The notes: generated by a model from the letters alone, not told the origin. A DNA stretch of 64,000 nucleotides from an uncultured Bacteroidota bacterium (GCA_902609035.1 CACLQG010000001.1:1-64000); one strand, 5' to 3'; shown: positions 1 through 9,472, counted from the stretch's first letter. Program-made: numbers and translations.

Positions 1-1041
1 GGAAAAACCGTTGCCGTAATTGGCTCTGGACCTGCTGGATTAGCAGCAGCACAACAATTGAATCGTGCTGGACATAGTGTAACTGTGTTTGAAAGAGACA
101 ACAAAATAGGGGGATTACTTCGTTATGGTATTCCTGATTTTAAGATGGAAAAAAATGTAATTGATCGTCGTTTAGAAGTCTTAGAAGCTGAAGGAATTAT
201 TTTTAAATGTAATGCTGAAGTAGGTAAAACCATCAGTGCAGAGGAGTTGGAAAATGAATTTGATGCTATAGCTCTTTGTACTGGAGCAAGCGTAAAGCGT
301 CAACTGCCAATAGAGGGTGCAGACCTAAAGGGTGTTGTTCAAGCGATGGATTTTTTACCTCACAACAATAAGGCCGTTGACGGACAACACCAACGTGAAG
401 AAAAATATTTAGCAAAGGACAAAAATGTGATAGTTATTGGCGGTGGTGATACTGGATCGGATTGTATTGGAACTTCCAATCGTCAGGGTGCTAAAAGCAT
501 TACCAATTTCGAAATAATGCCGAAACCAGCCGATAGCAGAACAGAGGATCATCCTTGGCCTTTTTGGCCCTTTAAGTTGAAAACAAGTTCCTCTCATGAA
601 GAGGGTAGCCACAGGGAGTGGAGTATTCTTACAAAAGAGTTTATCAGCGACGGTAAAGGAAACCTTTGTGGTCTAAAAACTGTTGATGTAGAGTGGAAAA
701 AAATTTCAGGAGAGCGCCCAAAACTAGTTGAAGTAAAAGGATCCGAAAAAGAATGGCCTTGTGAATTGGCGCTTTTGGCCCTTGGATTTACAGGCCCTCA
801 GAAATCTCTGCCAGAGCAATTTGGTTTGACCTTTGATCCCAGAGGGAATGTGAAAGCAGAAAAACAATATCAAACAAATAGGCGGCACATCTTTGCTGCT
901 GGTGACGCTCGTAGAGGACAATCATTGATTGTGTGGGCTATTTCTGAGGGTCGTGAAGCTGCGCATGAAATAGATATTTACCTTATGGGAAGCTCTGAGC
1001 TTCCCCAGAAAAACACCTCGGGAGATTTGATTGCACTTTAG
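1..1041 (+). CDS. gltD: Glutamate synthase small subunit (5'-truncated by window edge)
   Basis: The beta subunit of NADPH glutamate synthase passes electrons from NADPH through FAD and Fe-S clusters to the large subunit GltB, which makes glutamate from glutamine and 2-oxoglutarate in the cytoplasm. The reading frame is open from base 1, so the start and the N-terminal Cys-rich Fe-S region lie outside the window. A first nucleotide-binding motif (GSGPAG) is at the very edge. The GGLLRYGIPDFKM stretch typical of GltD follows, a second dinucleotide motif (IGGGDTGSD) lies about 145 residues in, and the FAD-closing motif (AAGDARRGQSLIVWA) is near the C-terminus. The visible part is 346 codons with no internal disruption. 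A hairpin with a T-rich tail follows the stop. gltB would be expected just upstream. Family assignment is firm. Confidence 0.96.
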   Translation, partial: GKTVAVIGSGPAGLAAAQQLNRAGHSVTVFERDNKIGGLLRYGIPDFKMEKNVIDRRLEVLEAEGIIFKCNAEVGKTISAEELENEFDAIALCTGASVKRQLPIEGADLKGVVQAMDFLPHNNKAVDGQHQREEKYLAKDKNVIVIGGGDTGSDCIGTSNRQGAKSITNFEIMPKPADSRTEDHPWPFWPFKLKTSSSHEEGSHREWSILTKEFISDGKGNLCGLKTVDVEWKKISGERPKLVEVKGSEKEWPCELALLALGFTGPQKSLPEQFGLTFDPRGNVKAEKQYQTNRRHIFAAGDARRGQSLIVWAISEGREAAHEIDIYLMGSSELPQKNTSGDLIAL

Positions 1042-1061
1042 TTTTATTTATAAAACATATT

Positions 1062-1096
1062 TTTAAAAGGGCCAATTAGCCCTTTTAGGTTTTTAA
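1062..1096 (+). terminator. Rho-independent terminator after gltD
   Basis: The inverted repeat AAAAGGGC (1065-1072) and GCCCTTTT (1079-1086) encloses the 6-base loop CAATTA and is followed by AGGTTTTTAAATT. It starts 24 bases after the gltD stop. The T-run is interrupted by AGG, so termination may be moderate. The stem also has a T-run on the other side, so it could serve the minus-strand porin gene whose stop lies at 1237. Confidence 0.65.
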
Positions 1097-1236
1097 ATTG
1101 TTTAACTAATTTATTTTTGCAATTTTTGACTAATTTTTTTCAGACACCCTTAAAAAACTATTTCAAAAACTCCTAAGTTTTAGCTTTGCAGTCAAAAACA
1201 ATGAAAGATAGTCTCAGATAACTGATTTAAAGATAG

Positions 1237-3633
1237 TTACTGGAAGAAATTCCAAACCAAACCAAAACGAATTGCGGAATCTCTATAAGGAGTAAATGGT
1301 GCAGAATAGTAATTGTATCCCGTTGAATTACTGTTGAAGTGTTCATACTTAAAATACAATCGGGTCTGCTGAATTTTTGCATTGACGAAAAAATCCAACC
1401 TAGGAAATTCTCCGATTTTTGTGTGGTTTTGAGAAACAAACTCCCCAATAGTTGCACTGTATCTGTCGGCGTAAAATTCCGTAAAATACTGGGCGGTAAT
1501 TCCCGTCTGTAAATAAAGGGCCTTGTTAAAAATTTGACTTGAAAAAAGGAAAGAGCTTCTTAGGTTCCATTCAGGAACATTCAGTGCGTTAAAATCATTT
1601 GCCTCACTAGCTTTTGATACATTTTGATATTGCGCAGTGTTGGCCAGTGTAAATTTCCAAAAATTCAATTCTTGAGTAAAACGCAATTTAAGATATTGAA
1701 TCGTACCATCATATTGTTCTGGGGAAACAATCAACTCTTCTTCTTTTCTAGATATACCATAGAAATAAGATATTTTTCTGAATTCAGGTGCAAGGTTTTT
1801 AAAATAGGTGTAGTGGGTCAATAAATTATATTGTCCTTCCAACATACCCCAATTGGGGTGTCCTAAAGAAAAATGCAGGGAATTCGTAAGTTGATTTTTT
1901 AGACTGGGATTATACCAATCATATTCCAAAAAGTTACTTCTGTTAAGGAAGAAATTAAAATTTGGAGCCTGTGACCTCAGACTCAATTTGACTTTGGTAA
2001 AAAAATCGTTGTTGAAATCTCTGCTAATGGAACCAGAGATAAATTGACTTGAATAATCTTTTTTAGCAGAAAAATAACACTCAGCCTTTAAATCAAATTT
2101 TAAAAATGTTTTTTTCCAATAGGCAGATAAAGCGAGCTGATTCGCCAGAATTTTTATTGGTTCAGGACCGTGATTAAAGGGTTCATCTGTGTTATTGGAA
2201 TTTTGAGGTAGGCTAATGATATAATCCCATTTTATGAAACGCAATCCTGTTTTGAGTTCGCCTAGATTTTTTTGCCTGTAAATGACATACAGCTCATTAT
2301 CAAAAATATCTAAACTGTTTCTAACACTAAAATTGTTTGTACCAGAGACAGTTCCATAAAAGGAGTTACCATCACTGTTATCAAAAACAAAATGTTTTGC
2401 CTCATAAATGGATTTATTCCCAACAGTCAAAACTTTTGGTTTTTCATAATTATTCATTTTGTCAGCTCCACCCAACTTTAAATCGTATTGCTGATCTATG
2501 AAATACCGCCTACCGATCAAAGTATTATTGGTGTTTGCATTATTTGTCAATCTAGAGCGATCCAAAAAGCCGTCGTATTCTAATTCATCTACTGACTTTT
2601 CAAAGTAATATACACTCAGGGAGTCCAAGCCTCCATTGGACTGATTTTCGAGTCGTTGGGCTGCAAAGTGAGAACGCTGATGGTAACGGTAATTTTTGGA
2701 GGTATATTGGGAGGCAAATCGAAGATTGGTTGCTCCTCCGAGGGTATTGATATAATTTCCCAGAGACCGATAGGCTTTATGTGCCAAAGTAATATTTAAT
2801 CGGGGTGAAGTATTGACGGTGATTAAGGCATCCACCAATTGACCTTGTTCAAAAACAGTTTTAAAAAAAATTTCAGTGAGTGGAGAGGGCACTTCATAGT
2901 ATCCGATTTCGTCCTCCTCAATATAACCATAATGCTTTGCCCTGGCCCCAATACCAGGTATGATCTTTTGATCTTGAAAGTCGTAACCTAACTTATTGAA
3001 GGCTTCTCCAGTGTTGGCAAATGGCAAAAGCTCAAAATAGTCTTTACGTAAATAATTAAAACGATAATCCTTTTTTATGTTTAGTGTAGTATCGAGAAAG
3101 ACCTCTGTTCCATCCGAATAAGAGATTTTATAATCTTCAATGGTGATCTCCTCCATTTCCTTAATAGGCATTTGGGCGACTTCCCTAATCTTCTGTAATC
3201 GCATCAAGTATTGTGTTCTCCTGAGAGAAAAGGAATCCAAAAGTTGTATAATCAATGAGGTGGTTAATATTCTGGAATCATGATCGAGATCAATATCCTT
3301 CATGTATTTATATTTCGGAATGATGGTTTTCGATATGGAGTCTGGTATTTTGCGTAAGGTATCCAAAACAATATTTTTTAAGATACCGGGTTCGGGTAAT
3401 TGAAATGCCAAAAAAACTAAAGAGTCTTTGCGACTAATTTTTTTTTCTTCCTTTAGGGTAAGACTATCCATTGCAATGGATAAACTATCACTGACCTCCT
3501 CAATCGGGACAGAAAACCCTTTTACTTCAAGGGTGTTTTTAGGCATAGAGTCCTTTTTCCCAAAGTCTTTATTTTCTTGCGCATGGGACAGGTAGACAGC
3601 CATAAGCAAAAAAATAATTAGGAGTCTCTTCAT
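1237..3633 (-). CDS. Putative outer-membrane porin, Bacteroidota type
   Basis: The 798-residue product starts with a clear cleavable signal peptide (MKRLLIIFLLMAVYLSHAQ). A Ser/Lys-rich segment of about 150 residues follows, then a long region of alternating polar/aromatic strands rich in Tyr, Asn and Phe. It ends in RFGLVWNFFQ, an aromatic C-terminal strand typical of outer-membrane beta-barrels. Length and composition match the 'putative porin' family widespread in Flavobacteriaceae (Porin_10-like), whose substrate is unknown. It is a monocistronic minus-strand gene divergent from rnhB, with 67 bases between the two start codons. The family call rests on overall architecture and recalled similarity; the exact transport role cannot be read from the sequence. 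Confidence 0.8.
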   Translation of the reverse strand: MKRLLIIFLLMAVYLSHAQENKDFGKKDSMPKNTLEVKGFSVPIEEVSDSLSIAMDSLTLKEEKKISRKDSLVFLAFQLPEPGILKNIVLDTLRKIPDSISKTIIPKYKYMKDIDLDHDSRILTTSLIIQLLDSFSLRRTQYLMRLQKIREVAQMPIKEMEEITIEDYKISYSDGTEVFLDTTLNIKKDYRFNYLRKDYFELLPFANTGEAFNKLGYDFQDQKIIPGIGARAKHYGYIEEDEIGYYEVPSPLTEIFFKTVFEQGQLVDALITVNTSPRLNITLAHKAYRSLGNYINTLGGATNLRFASQYTSKNYRYHQRSHFAAQRLENQSNGGLDSLSVYYFEKSVDELEYDGFLDRSRLTNNANTNNTLIGRRYFIDQQYDLKLGGADKMNNYEKPKVLTVGNKSIYEAKHFVFDNSDGNSFYGTVSGTNNFSVRNSLDIFDNELYVIYRQKNLGELKTGLRFIKWDYIISLPQNSNNTDEPFNHGPEPIKILANQLALSAYWKKTFLKFDLKAECYFSAKKDYSSQFISGSISRDFNNDFFTKVKLSLRSQAPNFNFFLNRSNFLEYDWYNPSLKNQLTNSLHFSLGHPNWGMLEGQYNLLTHYTYFKNLAPEFRKISYFYGISRKEEELIVSPEQYDGTIQYLKLRFTQELNFWKFTLANTAQYQNVSKASEANDFNALNVPEWNLRSSFLFSSQIFNKALYLQTGITAQYFTEFYADRYSATIGEFVSQNHTKIGEFPRLDFFVNAKIQQTRLYFKYEHFNSNSTGYNYYSAPFTPYRDSAIRFGLVWNFFQ

Positions 3634-3700
3634 TAAAATGAATTTGATGCGAAGTTAAAATAATTGTAATTAACTTGAGTTGAATAAGCTAAACGATTAT

Positions 3701-4303
3701 ATGGCTTTGTTGATTAGACAAATTACATCAAATGTTGAAGCTGGTACAGATGAGGCAGGAAGGGGATGCTTGGCAGGACCAGTAACCGCCGCCGCAGTAA
3801 TTTTACCTCCTGATTTAGATCTGGCTCAATTAAATGATTCCAAAAAGCTAACGGAAAAACAACGTTATGATCTTCGACCACAAATTGAAGCAAAAGCCGT
3901 CGCTTTTTCTTATGCTCACGTTTACCCATACGAGATTGACCAAATCAATATTCTAAATGCCAGTATCAAGGCAATGCATCTTGCTTTATCAAAATTACAT
4001 TTGTCATTTGATTTTATTGCTGTTGACGGCAATCGCTTTCACCCTTTCAAGACAATTCCCCATGAATGTGTCATCCAAGGTGATGGTAAATATCAAAATA
4101 TTGCGGCGGCTTCAGTACTTGCCAAGACCTACAGAGATGATTATATGAAAAGAATTCATGAGGACTTTCCTCGCTACCTTTGGTCTCAAAATAAAGGCTA
4201 TCCTACCAAAGCGCACTCCAATGCAATTGCCAAAAACGGAACTACCGACCATCATAGGAAATCTTTTCAATTGTTACCAAAGCAATTGGAACTCCCTATT
4301 TGA
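3701..4303 (+). CDS. rnhB: Ribonuclease HII
   Basis: RNase HII removes ribonucleotides and RNA primers from RNA-DNA hybrids in the cytoplasm. The start motif [15 protein letters not shown] carries the first catalytic Asp-Glu pair. [11 protein letters not shown] follows, then AVDGNRF with the third acidic residue, and KGYPTKAH near the C-terminus; all are family hallmarks. I chose ATG at 3701, giving 200 residues, the usual size. An in-frame TTG at 3680 would add seven residues (MNKLNDY) that are not conserved and lie almost on the divergent porin promoter region. The next gene starts 86 bases downstream on the same strand and could be cotranscribed. Confidence 0.95.
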   Translation: MALLIRQITSNVEAGTDEAGRGCLAGPVTAAAVILPPDLDLAQLNDSKKLTEKQRYDLRPQIEAKAVAFSYAHVYPYEIDQINILNASIKAMHLALSKLHLSFDFIAVDGNRFHPFKTIPHECVIQGDGKYQNIAAASVLAKTYRDDYMKRIHEDFPRYLWSQNKGYPTKAHSNAIAKNGTTDHHRKSFQLLPKQLELPI

Positions 4304-4389
4304 CCAATAAGACAGGTGTTGAAAAGTCAGTTGAATATAAAACTGTGTTACCATTGAATTGAGAGCTTGATTTAATATTTTTGATTAAG

Positions 4390-6834
4390 ATGATAATGAG
4401 AATCTTATCCCTATTATATATTTTTCTAATGCTGGGTTGTTTACCCAAGAATAAGGAACATATTAACCTGATTGATCTAGTCCCTCAGAACACAAGTCTT
4501 GTTGCTCAAATCAATGATAGTATATCCCTTAAAACCTCCAAAGTTCTGTCTAAATTATTTTCACTCAATAGTAAGTTAAAAAATACAATTTTAAATATTA
4601 TACCTAAAAAAAGCGCTTCAGCTCAAATGTTGTTTATTACTTCTGTGGGGAAAAATGAAAATGTTGTGGGTATAATTTTTAAAAGAAGTCCAGAAGATTC
4701 TATTTTTTCCTTCAAAAAATCTATAAAATACAGCGGAAAAATCATTGGTCTAGAAGAAAAAGGGGGGGAGACTTTCTATAGCACTTTTTTGGGAGACATC
4801 AAAATGATGTCGGAATCTCAATTGGTAGTAGAAAATGGAATTCGAAATTTTAAAAATGAAAAACGGGGAATCAATAGTTCTACCTTTTATAACTTGGCAG
4901 AAAGTATGGACCAAGATTTGGCAATTAATTTTTTAATTCACCCTTCCTCTACTCCTCTAACGAGATCCTTTTTCCCAAATACCCCCCTATTCCCCAATAC
5001 AGGTAGGGATTGGATAGAATTGGATTTAGAAGTGTCAGAAAGTGAAGTTAATCTTATTGGAGTCGCTTATCTCAATGATTCCATTCCAGATGGATTGAAC
5101 TTAGTTAAAAATATCAAACCTCAAAAACTATCTCTCACTAAGATGGTTCCAGATAATTTTTCAAGTTATTTAGGTTTTCCCCTCGACAATATTGATCAGT
5201 TGGAAAGTAACTTCAAAGGCTTAAGTCGTCGAATCAATTTGGCGGTAAAAAAAACAAATTTGTCTGGAATAAAAAATTTAAGAGAAATGGCTTGGATAGA
5301 GTCGGGTGGGGACGCCTCATTGATATTTAGTATAAATGATGTAAAAGAAAACTTTCCCGACTTTTTTTTATCAACAGAAGAACCCAAAAGGTTTCGGAAT
5401 TTTGCTTACAACAAATTATCCCTTCCAGAAAATATAAAGGTGCTACTTGCTGTTTTTACTGACAAAATCAACCCCAAATGGGGCTGCTGGCAAGAAAATA
5501 TTTTAATCATGAGTGAGACAGAATCTGGGCTAAAAAATATTTTGGGAAATTACCTAGACCGAAACACCTTAGAAACTAATCCTGCTTTCAAAAATCTTAA
5601 GGAAAAACTGGTCAATAAAAATTCATTTTTATGGATTGGTAAACCTGAAAACCTAGTAAAAAATTGGAAATTTAAAAAAGTAAGTAATAATATTAAAGAT
5701 TTGATGTATGAGGAATACCCACTCGCAGCTTTTCAAGGTGTAGCAGAGAAAGACATTACCCATCTATATTTCAGCCTTGAAAAAAACATTCCGTCAGCTA
5801 AACAAACAGGTGTAAAAAATGTATACACCTTGGTACTTAATAGTGGAGTTGAAAATCCTCCGCAATGGTTTAAAAACCATCGGAATAAAGGAATGGACGT
5901 TGTGGTTCAGGACACCGAAAATGTCCTGTATCTGTTTTCAAATACGGGAAAGTTATTTTGGAAAAAACAGTTATCGGGTAAAATCATAGGAAAAATTCAT
6001 CAAGTTGACCTTTACAAAAATAACCGCTGGCAATTGGCGTTTAGAACTGCTGAAAGACTGATTGTACTAGACCGAAATGGGAATATACTTAAGCCATTTA
6101 ACATAAAACTTCCTAAAAGTTCCAATCCACTTCCTTTGGCTGTTTTCGATTATGATAACAACCTCAACTACCGTTTTTTGATCGCTCAGGATCGTTCCCT
6201 TTATATGTACGATAATCGTGGGAAACGCCTTAATGGGTTTAGCCTGAAAAAAGTCAATGCCAATATCATTTCAGCCCCCAAACACATTCGTTTGCAAAAG
6301 AAAGATTATATACTTATTCCTCTAGAGGACAAAACCCTCAAAATCGTTTCTCGAACAGGAAAAGATCGCGTTAAAGTGAAAGGAAAGATAGCCTTTGCTG
6401 GCAATTCAGTTTTTTCCTATCTGAATACCTTTGCCACAACCGATAAAGAGGGTAAATTGATTCAGGTTGATACCAAAGGGAATAAAGTGTCCTCGGCCTT
6501 AAATTTAAAACCCAACAATCGAATTGATGCTACAACAAAAACATTAGTAACCCTGTCAGGAAACTTACTCAATATCAAAGGAATTCCTGTTAAGTTGCCC
6601 ATTGGTAAATTCACCCCACCCAAAATTTTTTACTTAAATAATACTCTTTATTTCAGTACTACGGATAAGAGTGAGAAAAAGGTTTATCTTTTTTACAGTA
6701 ATGCCAAAGCGGTAGAGGGCTTTCCTGTTTATGGCAAATCTGCGGTTGATATTACCAATAGTGACAGGGACAAGGCGCTAGAGATGGTTGTGGCAACAGA
6801 GGACAATAGCCTTCTGATTTACGAGATTAATTGA
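4390..6834 (+). CDS. Large uncharacterised lipoprotein, DUF3352-like N-half and propeller-like C-half
   Basis: A short hydrophobic signal ending in LMLGC points to lipidation and membrane anchoring of an 814-residue protein. The N-terminal half (about residues 25-470) resembles DUF3352-type proteins: VPQNTSLVAQIND near the start, then long alpha/beta repeats without catalytic motifs. The C-terminal third contains repeated short blade-like units (for example TENVLYLFSNTGKLFWKK, LIVLDRNGNILKPF and LYMYDNRGKRL), which suggests a beta-propeller ending in a TDKSEKKVYLFYSN blade. ATG 4390 is preferred over the in-frame TTG at 4381 because it starts right before the signal; ATG 4396 is also possible. 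Its end overlaps the convergent lipB by 16 bases. No function can be assigned; a cell-envelope role is inferred from the anchor. Confidence 0.7.
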   Translation: MIMRILSLLYIFLMLGCLPKNKEHINLIDLVPQNTSLVAQINDSISLKTSKVLSKLFSLNSKLKNTILNIIPKKSASAQMLFITSVGKNENVVGIIFKRSPEDSIFSFKKSIKYSGKIIGLEEKGGETFYSTFLGDIKMMSESQLVVENGIRNFKNEKRGINSSTFYNLAESMDQDLAINFLIHPSSTPLTRSFFPNTPLFPNTGRDWIELDLEVSESEVNLIGVAYLNDSIPDGLNLVKNIKPQKLSLTKMVPDNFSSYLGFPLDNIDQLESNFKGLSRRINLAVKKTNLSGIKNLREMAWIESGGDASLIFSINDVKENFPDFFLSTEEPKRFRNFAYNKLSLPENIKVLLAVFTDKINPKWGCWQENILIMSETESGLKNILGNYLDRNTLETNPAFKNLKEKLVNKNSFLWIGKPENLVKNWKFKKVSNNIKDLMYEEYPLAAFQGVAEKDITHLYFSLEKNIPSAKQTGVKNVYTLVLNSGVENPPQWFKNHRNKGMDVVVQDTENVLYLFSNTGKLFWKKQLSGKIIGKIHQVDLYKNNRWQLAFRTAERLIVLDRNGNILKPFNIKLPKSSNPLPLAVFDYDNNLNYRFLIAQDRSLYMYDNRGKRLNGFSLKKVNANIISAPKHIRLQKKDYILIPLEDKTLKIVSRTGKDRVKVKGKIAFAGNSVFSYLNTFATTDKEGKLIQVDTKGNKVSSALNLKPNNRIDATTKTLVTLSGNLLNIKGIPVKLPIGKFTPPKIFYLNNTLYFSTTDKSEKKVYLFYSNAKAVEGFPVYGKSAVDITNSDRDKALEMVVATEDNSLLIYEIN

Positions 6835-7529
6835 TGACCCTCGGTCTGAAATATTTCTTTAAAATGTGCCAAAAGTTTGTCTTTTACATTCTTTTCATCA
6901 ACCTCTATTTTCAACTCATGAGCCAAAGAGGTGACCCCTTTGCCTTGAATTCCACATGGAATGATATAATCAAAATAGGATAAATCGGTATTCACATTGA
7001 GTGCAAATCCATGCATGGTCACCCAGCAACTGGCACGAACGCCCATTGCGCATATTTTTCTGGCATTCGGGGTGTCCAAATCTAACCAGACTCCTGTTTC
7101 TCCATCGCTCCGCGCTCCCTCAATACCAAAATCGGCTAAGGTTTTGATGATGACTTCTTCAAGAAAGCGCAGGTACTTGTGTATATCAGTAAAAAAATTA
7201 TCTAAATCCAAAAGGGGGTAACCTACGATTTGCCCTGGACCATGGAAAGTTATGTCCCCACCCCGATTGGTCTTCATAAAAGAGATACCTTTGGTTTTTA
7301 GTTCCTCGTCCTGCAAAAGCAAGTGTTCCATTTTACCACTTTTTCCAATTGTAAAAACAGGTGGATGCTCTACGAAAAATAGATAATTATCTGTAGGAAA
7401 AGGTTGCTCTAGTCCTCGATTTTCTCTTTTACGTGAAATGATTTGCGAGAAATATTCTTCCTGTCTTTCCCAGGCCTCTTGGTAAGAGACTGAACCCCAA
7501 TCCGCTATCTTTATTTTTTTATTCTTCAT
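6819..7529 (-). CDS. lipB: Octanoyltransferase, lipoate biosynthesis
   Basis: LipB moves octanoate from acyl carrier protein to the lipoyl domains of 2-oxoacid dehydrogenases and the glycine cleavage H protein, the first committed step of lipoate synthesis. The 236-residue product has the diagnostic GGDITFHGPGQIVGYP motif, the catalytic Lys in ARKICAMGVRAS, the following WVTMHGFALNVN block, and the catalytic Cys in IIPCGI. The stop codon of the upstream yqaE-like gene abuts the lipB start (they share base 7529), so both are read as one minus-strand unit. It is convergent and slightly overlapping with the large lipoprotein gene. All key residues are present. Confidence 0.96.
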   Translation of the reverse strand: MKNKKIKIADWGSVSYQEAWERQEEYFSQIISRKRENRGLEQPFPTDNYLFFVEHPPVFTIGKSGKMEHLLLQDEELKTKGISFMKTNRGGDITFHGPGQIVGYPLLDLDNFFTDIHKYLRFLEEVIIKTLADFGIEGARSDGETGVWLDLDTPNARKICAMGVRASCWVTMHGFALNVNTDLSYFDYIIPCGIQGKGVTSLAHELKIEVDEKNVKDKLLAHFKEIFQTEGHQLIS

Positions 7530-7693
7530 TATTCCAAACGCTCAGGATTGTTTAAAATAACCAAAGCGGCAATGATGCCAGGAACCCAACCACACAAAGT
7601 CAGTAAAAAGACAATGATAATAGAGCCACAACCTTGGTCAATCACAGCAAGAGGGGGAAAAATAATTGATAAAAGTACACGCCAAAAACTCAA
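7529..7693 (-). CDS. YqaE/Pmp3-family small membrane protein
   Basis: A 54-residue hydrophobic peptide with two membrane segments, SFWRVLLSIIFPPLAVIDQG and IIIVFLLTLCGWVPGIIAALVIL, which is the complete Pmp3/YqaE fold; members affect membrane potential and stress tolerance. I chose TTG 7693 because family members begin exactly at M-S-F-W-R. The longer frame from ATG 7777 adds 28 unconserved residues and would start upstream of a good minus-strand -7 element (TATCTTTG, complement of 7710-7717). Start choice is therefore inferred, family is clear. It directly precedes lipB. Confidence 0.8.
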   Translation of the reverse strand: MSFWRVLLSIIFPPLAVIDQGCGSIIIVFLLTLCGWVPGIIAALVILNNPERLE

Positions 7694-7709
7694 TATTAAA
7701 CTCTTTTGG

Positions 7710-7717
7710 CAAAGATA
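7710..7717 (-). promoter_or_regulatory. Candidate -7 element for the yqaE-lipB unit
   Basis: The complement of these bases reads TATCTTTG, a perfect match to the Bacteroidota TAxxTTTG -7 element, 16 bases before the TTG chosen as the yqaE start. No clear TTG -33 box was seen at the usual spacing, so this is a partial promoter match. Confidence 0.4.
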
Positions 7718-7723
7718 AGAAAT

Positions 7724-7757
7724 TTGATAACCGATTACTTTAGACTGTTTATCTTTG
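7724..7757 (+). promoter_or_regulatory. Candidate lysS promoter
   Basis: TTG (7724-7726), a 23-base spacer and TATCTTTG (7750-7757) match the Bacteroidota sigma-A pattern (TTG, 17-23 bases, TAxxTTTG). The -7 element ends 18 bases before the lysS ATG, giving a very short leader. It is back to back with the yqaE -7 element on the other strand. Confidence 0.5.
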
Positions 7758-7775
7758 AAGAAATGAATCGGCCGC

Positions 7776-9470
7776 ATGGCAAGACTTTCAGATCAAGAAC
7801 AAGTAAGAAGAGATAAGCTACAAGCACTTCGAGATTTGGGGATAAACCCTTATCCAGCTGCTGAATTTCCAATTAATTCAGATTCCGATAAAATCAAGAA
7901 AGACTTCAGTGAAGGAAAAAAAGTGATCCTTGCAGGGAGGTTAATGTCACGCAGAATACAAGGAAAAGCAAGCTTTGCAGAAGTTCAGGATAGCAATGGT
8001 AGGATACAGGTGTATTTTAATCGAGATGAAATTTGCCCGGGAGAAGACAAAGTTCTTTATAATAACGTTTATAAAAAACTACTGGACATTGGCGATATAA
8101 TTGGAATTGAGGGGATACTCTTTACTACTCAAGTGGGAGAAAAGACGGTATTGGTCAAATCCTTTCAATTACTAAACAAAACCCTTCGACCTCTACCATT
8201 GCCCAAAACAGATGCCGAAGGAAATATCTATGACGAATTCAATGATCCTGAAATGCGCTACCGCCAGCGATATGTTGACTTGATCTTAAACCCTAAGGTA
8301 AAAGACACCTTTGTCAAACGCACGAAAATTATAAACAGCATTCGCAGTTTTTTTAATGATAAAAATTATTTGGAAGTTGAGACTCCCATCCTACAACCTA
8401 TTCCGGGTGGCGCTGCTGCAAGGCCTTTTCTTACCCATCACAATGCGTTGAATATCCCACTGTATTTACGTATCGCCAATGAATTGTACCTCAAAAGATT
8501 GATCATAGGTGGTTTTGATGGCATTTATGAATTTTCAAAAGACTTTCGCAATGAGGGAATGGACCGAAATCACAATCCAGAATTTACGGTTATGGAATTG
8601 TATGTGGCCTACAAGGACTATTTCTGGATGATGGAAATGACAGAGCAATTGCTGGAAAAGGTTGCCATAGATATCCATGACATAACCTCACTCACGGTTG
8701 GAGAAAATATCATAGATTTTAAGGCCCCTTACCCTCGGGTACCCATTTTAGAGGCCATTCAAACGCATACAGGTATTGAAGTTTCCAATATGGACGAAAA
8801 CCAATTGAGATCAACTGCCAAAAGCTTGGGATTGGAAGTAGACGATAGCATGGGTGAAGGGAAATTGATCGACGAAATTTTTAGTGAAAAATGCGAACAT
8901 CATTACATACAACCCACTTTTATTACAGACTATCCCAAGTCTATGAGTCCACTGACCAAAGAGCACCGCAGCAATCCCAAACTTACGGAGCGATATGAAT
9001 TGATGGTAAATGGTAAAGAATTAGCCAATGCCTACTCAGAGCTGAATGATCCATTGGATCAAAGGGAACGTTTTGAGGCACAGTTGGCTCTTACTGAAAA
9101 GGGTGATGATGAGGCCATGTTTATCGATCAGGATTTTCTTAAGGCATTGGAATACGGTATGCCTCCTACCTCTGGAATCGGGATTGGTATAGATAGATTA
9201 GTGATGCTAATGACCAACAATAGTTCGATACAGGAAGTGCTTTTCTTCCCACAAATGAAACCTAAGCAAAAGTCCATAAAGCTATCTAGTGAAGAAAAAT
9301 CAATTTTAGATTTACTCAAAAAACAGAGTCCTATTGCCTTGACCACTTTAAAAGAGCAAGCTGGACTTAGTAACAAAAAATGGGATAAATCACTTAAATT
9401 CTTGACTCAAAATAAACTGGTCAAAGTCTTAAAAGATGATCAAGGGCTTTGGGTCGAGTGTTTTTCCTAA
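7776..9470 (+). CDS. lysS: Lysyl-tRNA synthetase, class II, with C-terminal extension
   Basis: Charges tRNA-Lys with lysine using ATP in the cytoplasm. The anticodon-binding OB fold lies at about residues 50-170 (VILAGRLMSRRIQGKASFAEVQD). Class II motif 1 lies around residues 175-215, motif 2 around FRNEGMDRNHNPEFTVMEL, and motif 3 is GIGIGIDRLVMLMTN near residue 475. At 564 residues it is about 60-70 residues longer than Escherichia coli LysS; the tail (from about residue 495) looks like a small winged-helix unit (SILDLLKKQSPIALTTLKEQ). Similar long LysS proteins occur in other flavobacteria as far as I recall. It is monocistronic; a weak hairpin follows the stop. Confidence 0.97.
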   Translation: MARLSDQEQVRRDKLQALRDLGINPYPAAEFPINSDSDKIKKDFSEGKKVILAGRLMSRRIQGKASFAEVQDSNGRIQVYFNRDEICPGEDKVLYNNVYKKLLDIGDIIGIEGILFTTQVGEKTVLVKSFQLLNKTLRPLPLPKTDAEGNIYDEFNDPEMRYRQRYVDLILNPKVKDTFVKRTKIINSIRSFFNDKNYLEVETPILQPIPGGAAARPFLTHHNALNIPLYLRIANELYLKRLIIGGFDGIYEFSKDFRNEGMDRNHNPEFTVMELYVAYKDYFWMMEMTEQLLEKVAIDIHDITSLTVGENIIDFKAPYPRVPILEAIQTHTGIEVSNMDENQLRSTAKSLGLEVDDSMGEGKLIDEIFSEKCEHHYIQPTFITDYPKSMSPLTKEHRSNPKLTERYELMVNGKELANAYSELNDPLDQRERFEAQLALTEKGDDEAMFIDQDFLKALEYGMPPTSGIGIGIDRLVMLMTNNSSIQEVLFFPQMKPKQKSIKLSSEEKSILDLLKKQSPIALTTLKEQAGLSNKKWDKSLKFLTQNKLVKVLKDDQGLWVECFS

Positions 9471-9472
9471 TT

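Noticed and set aside
1180..1225. TAGCTTTG as a plus-strand promoter after gltD, followed by a 6-codon frame.
   Set aside because: No TTG box at the right spacing and no real gene downstream on that strand.
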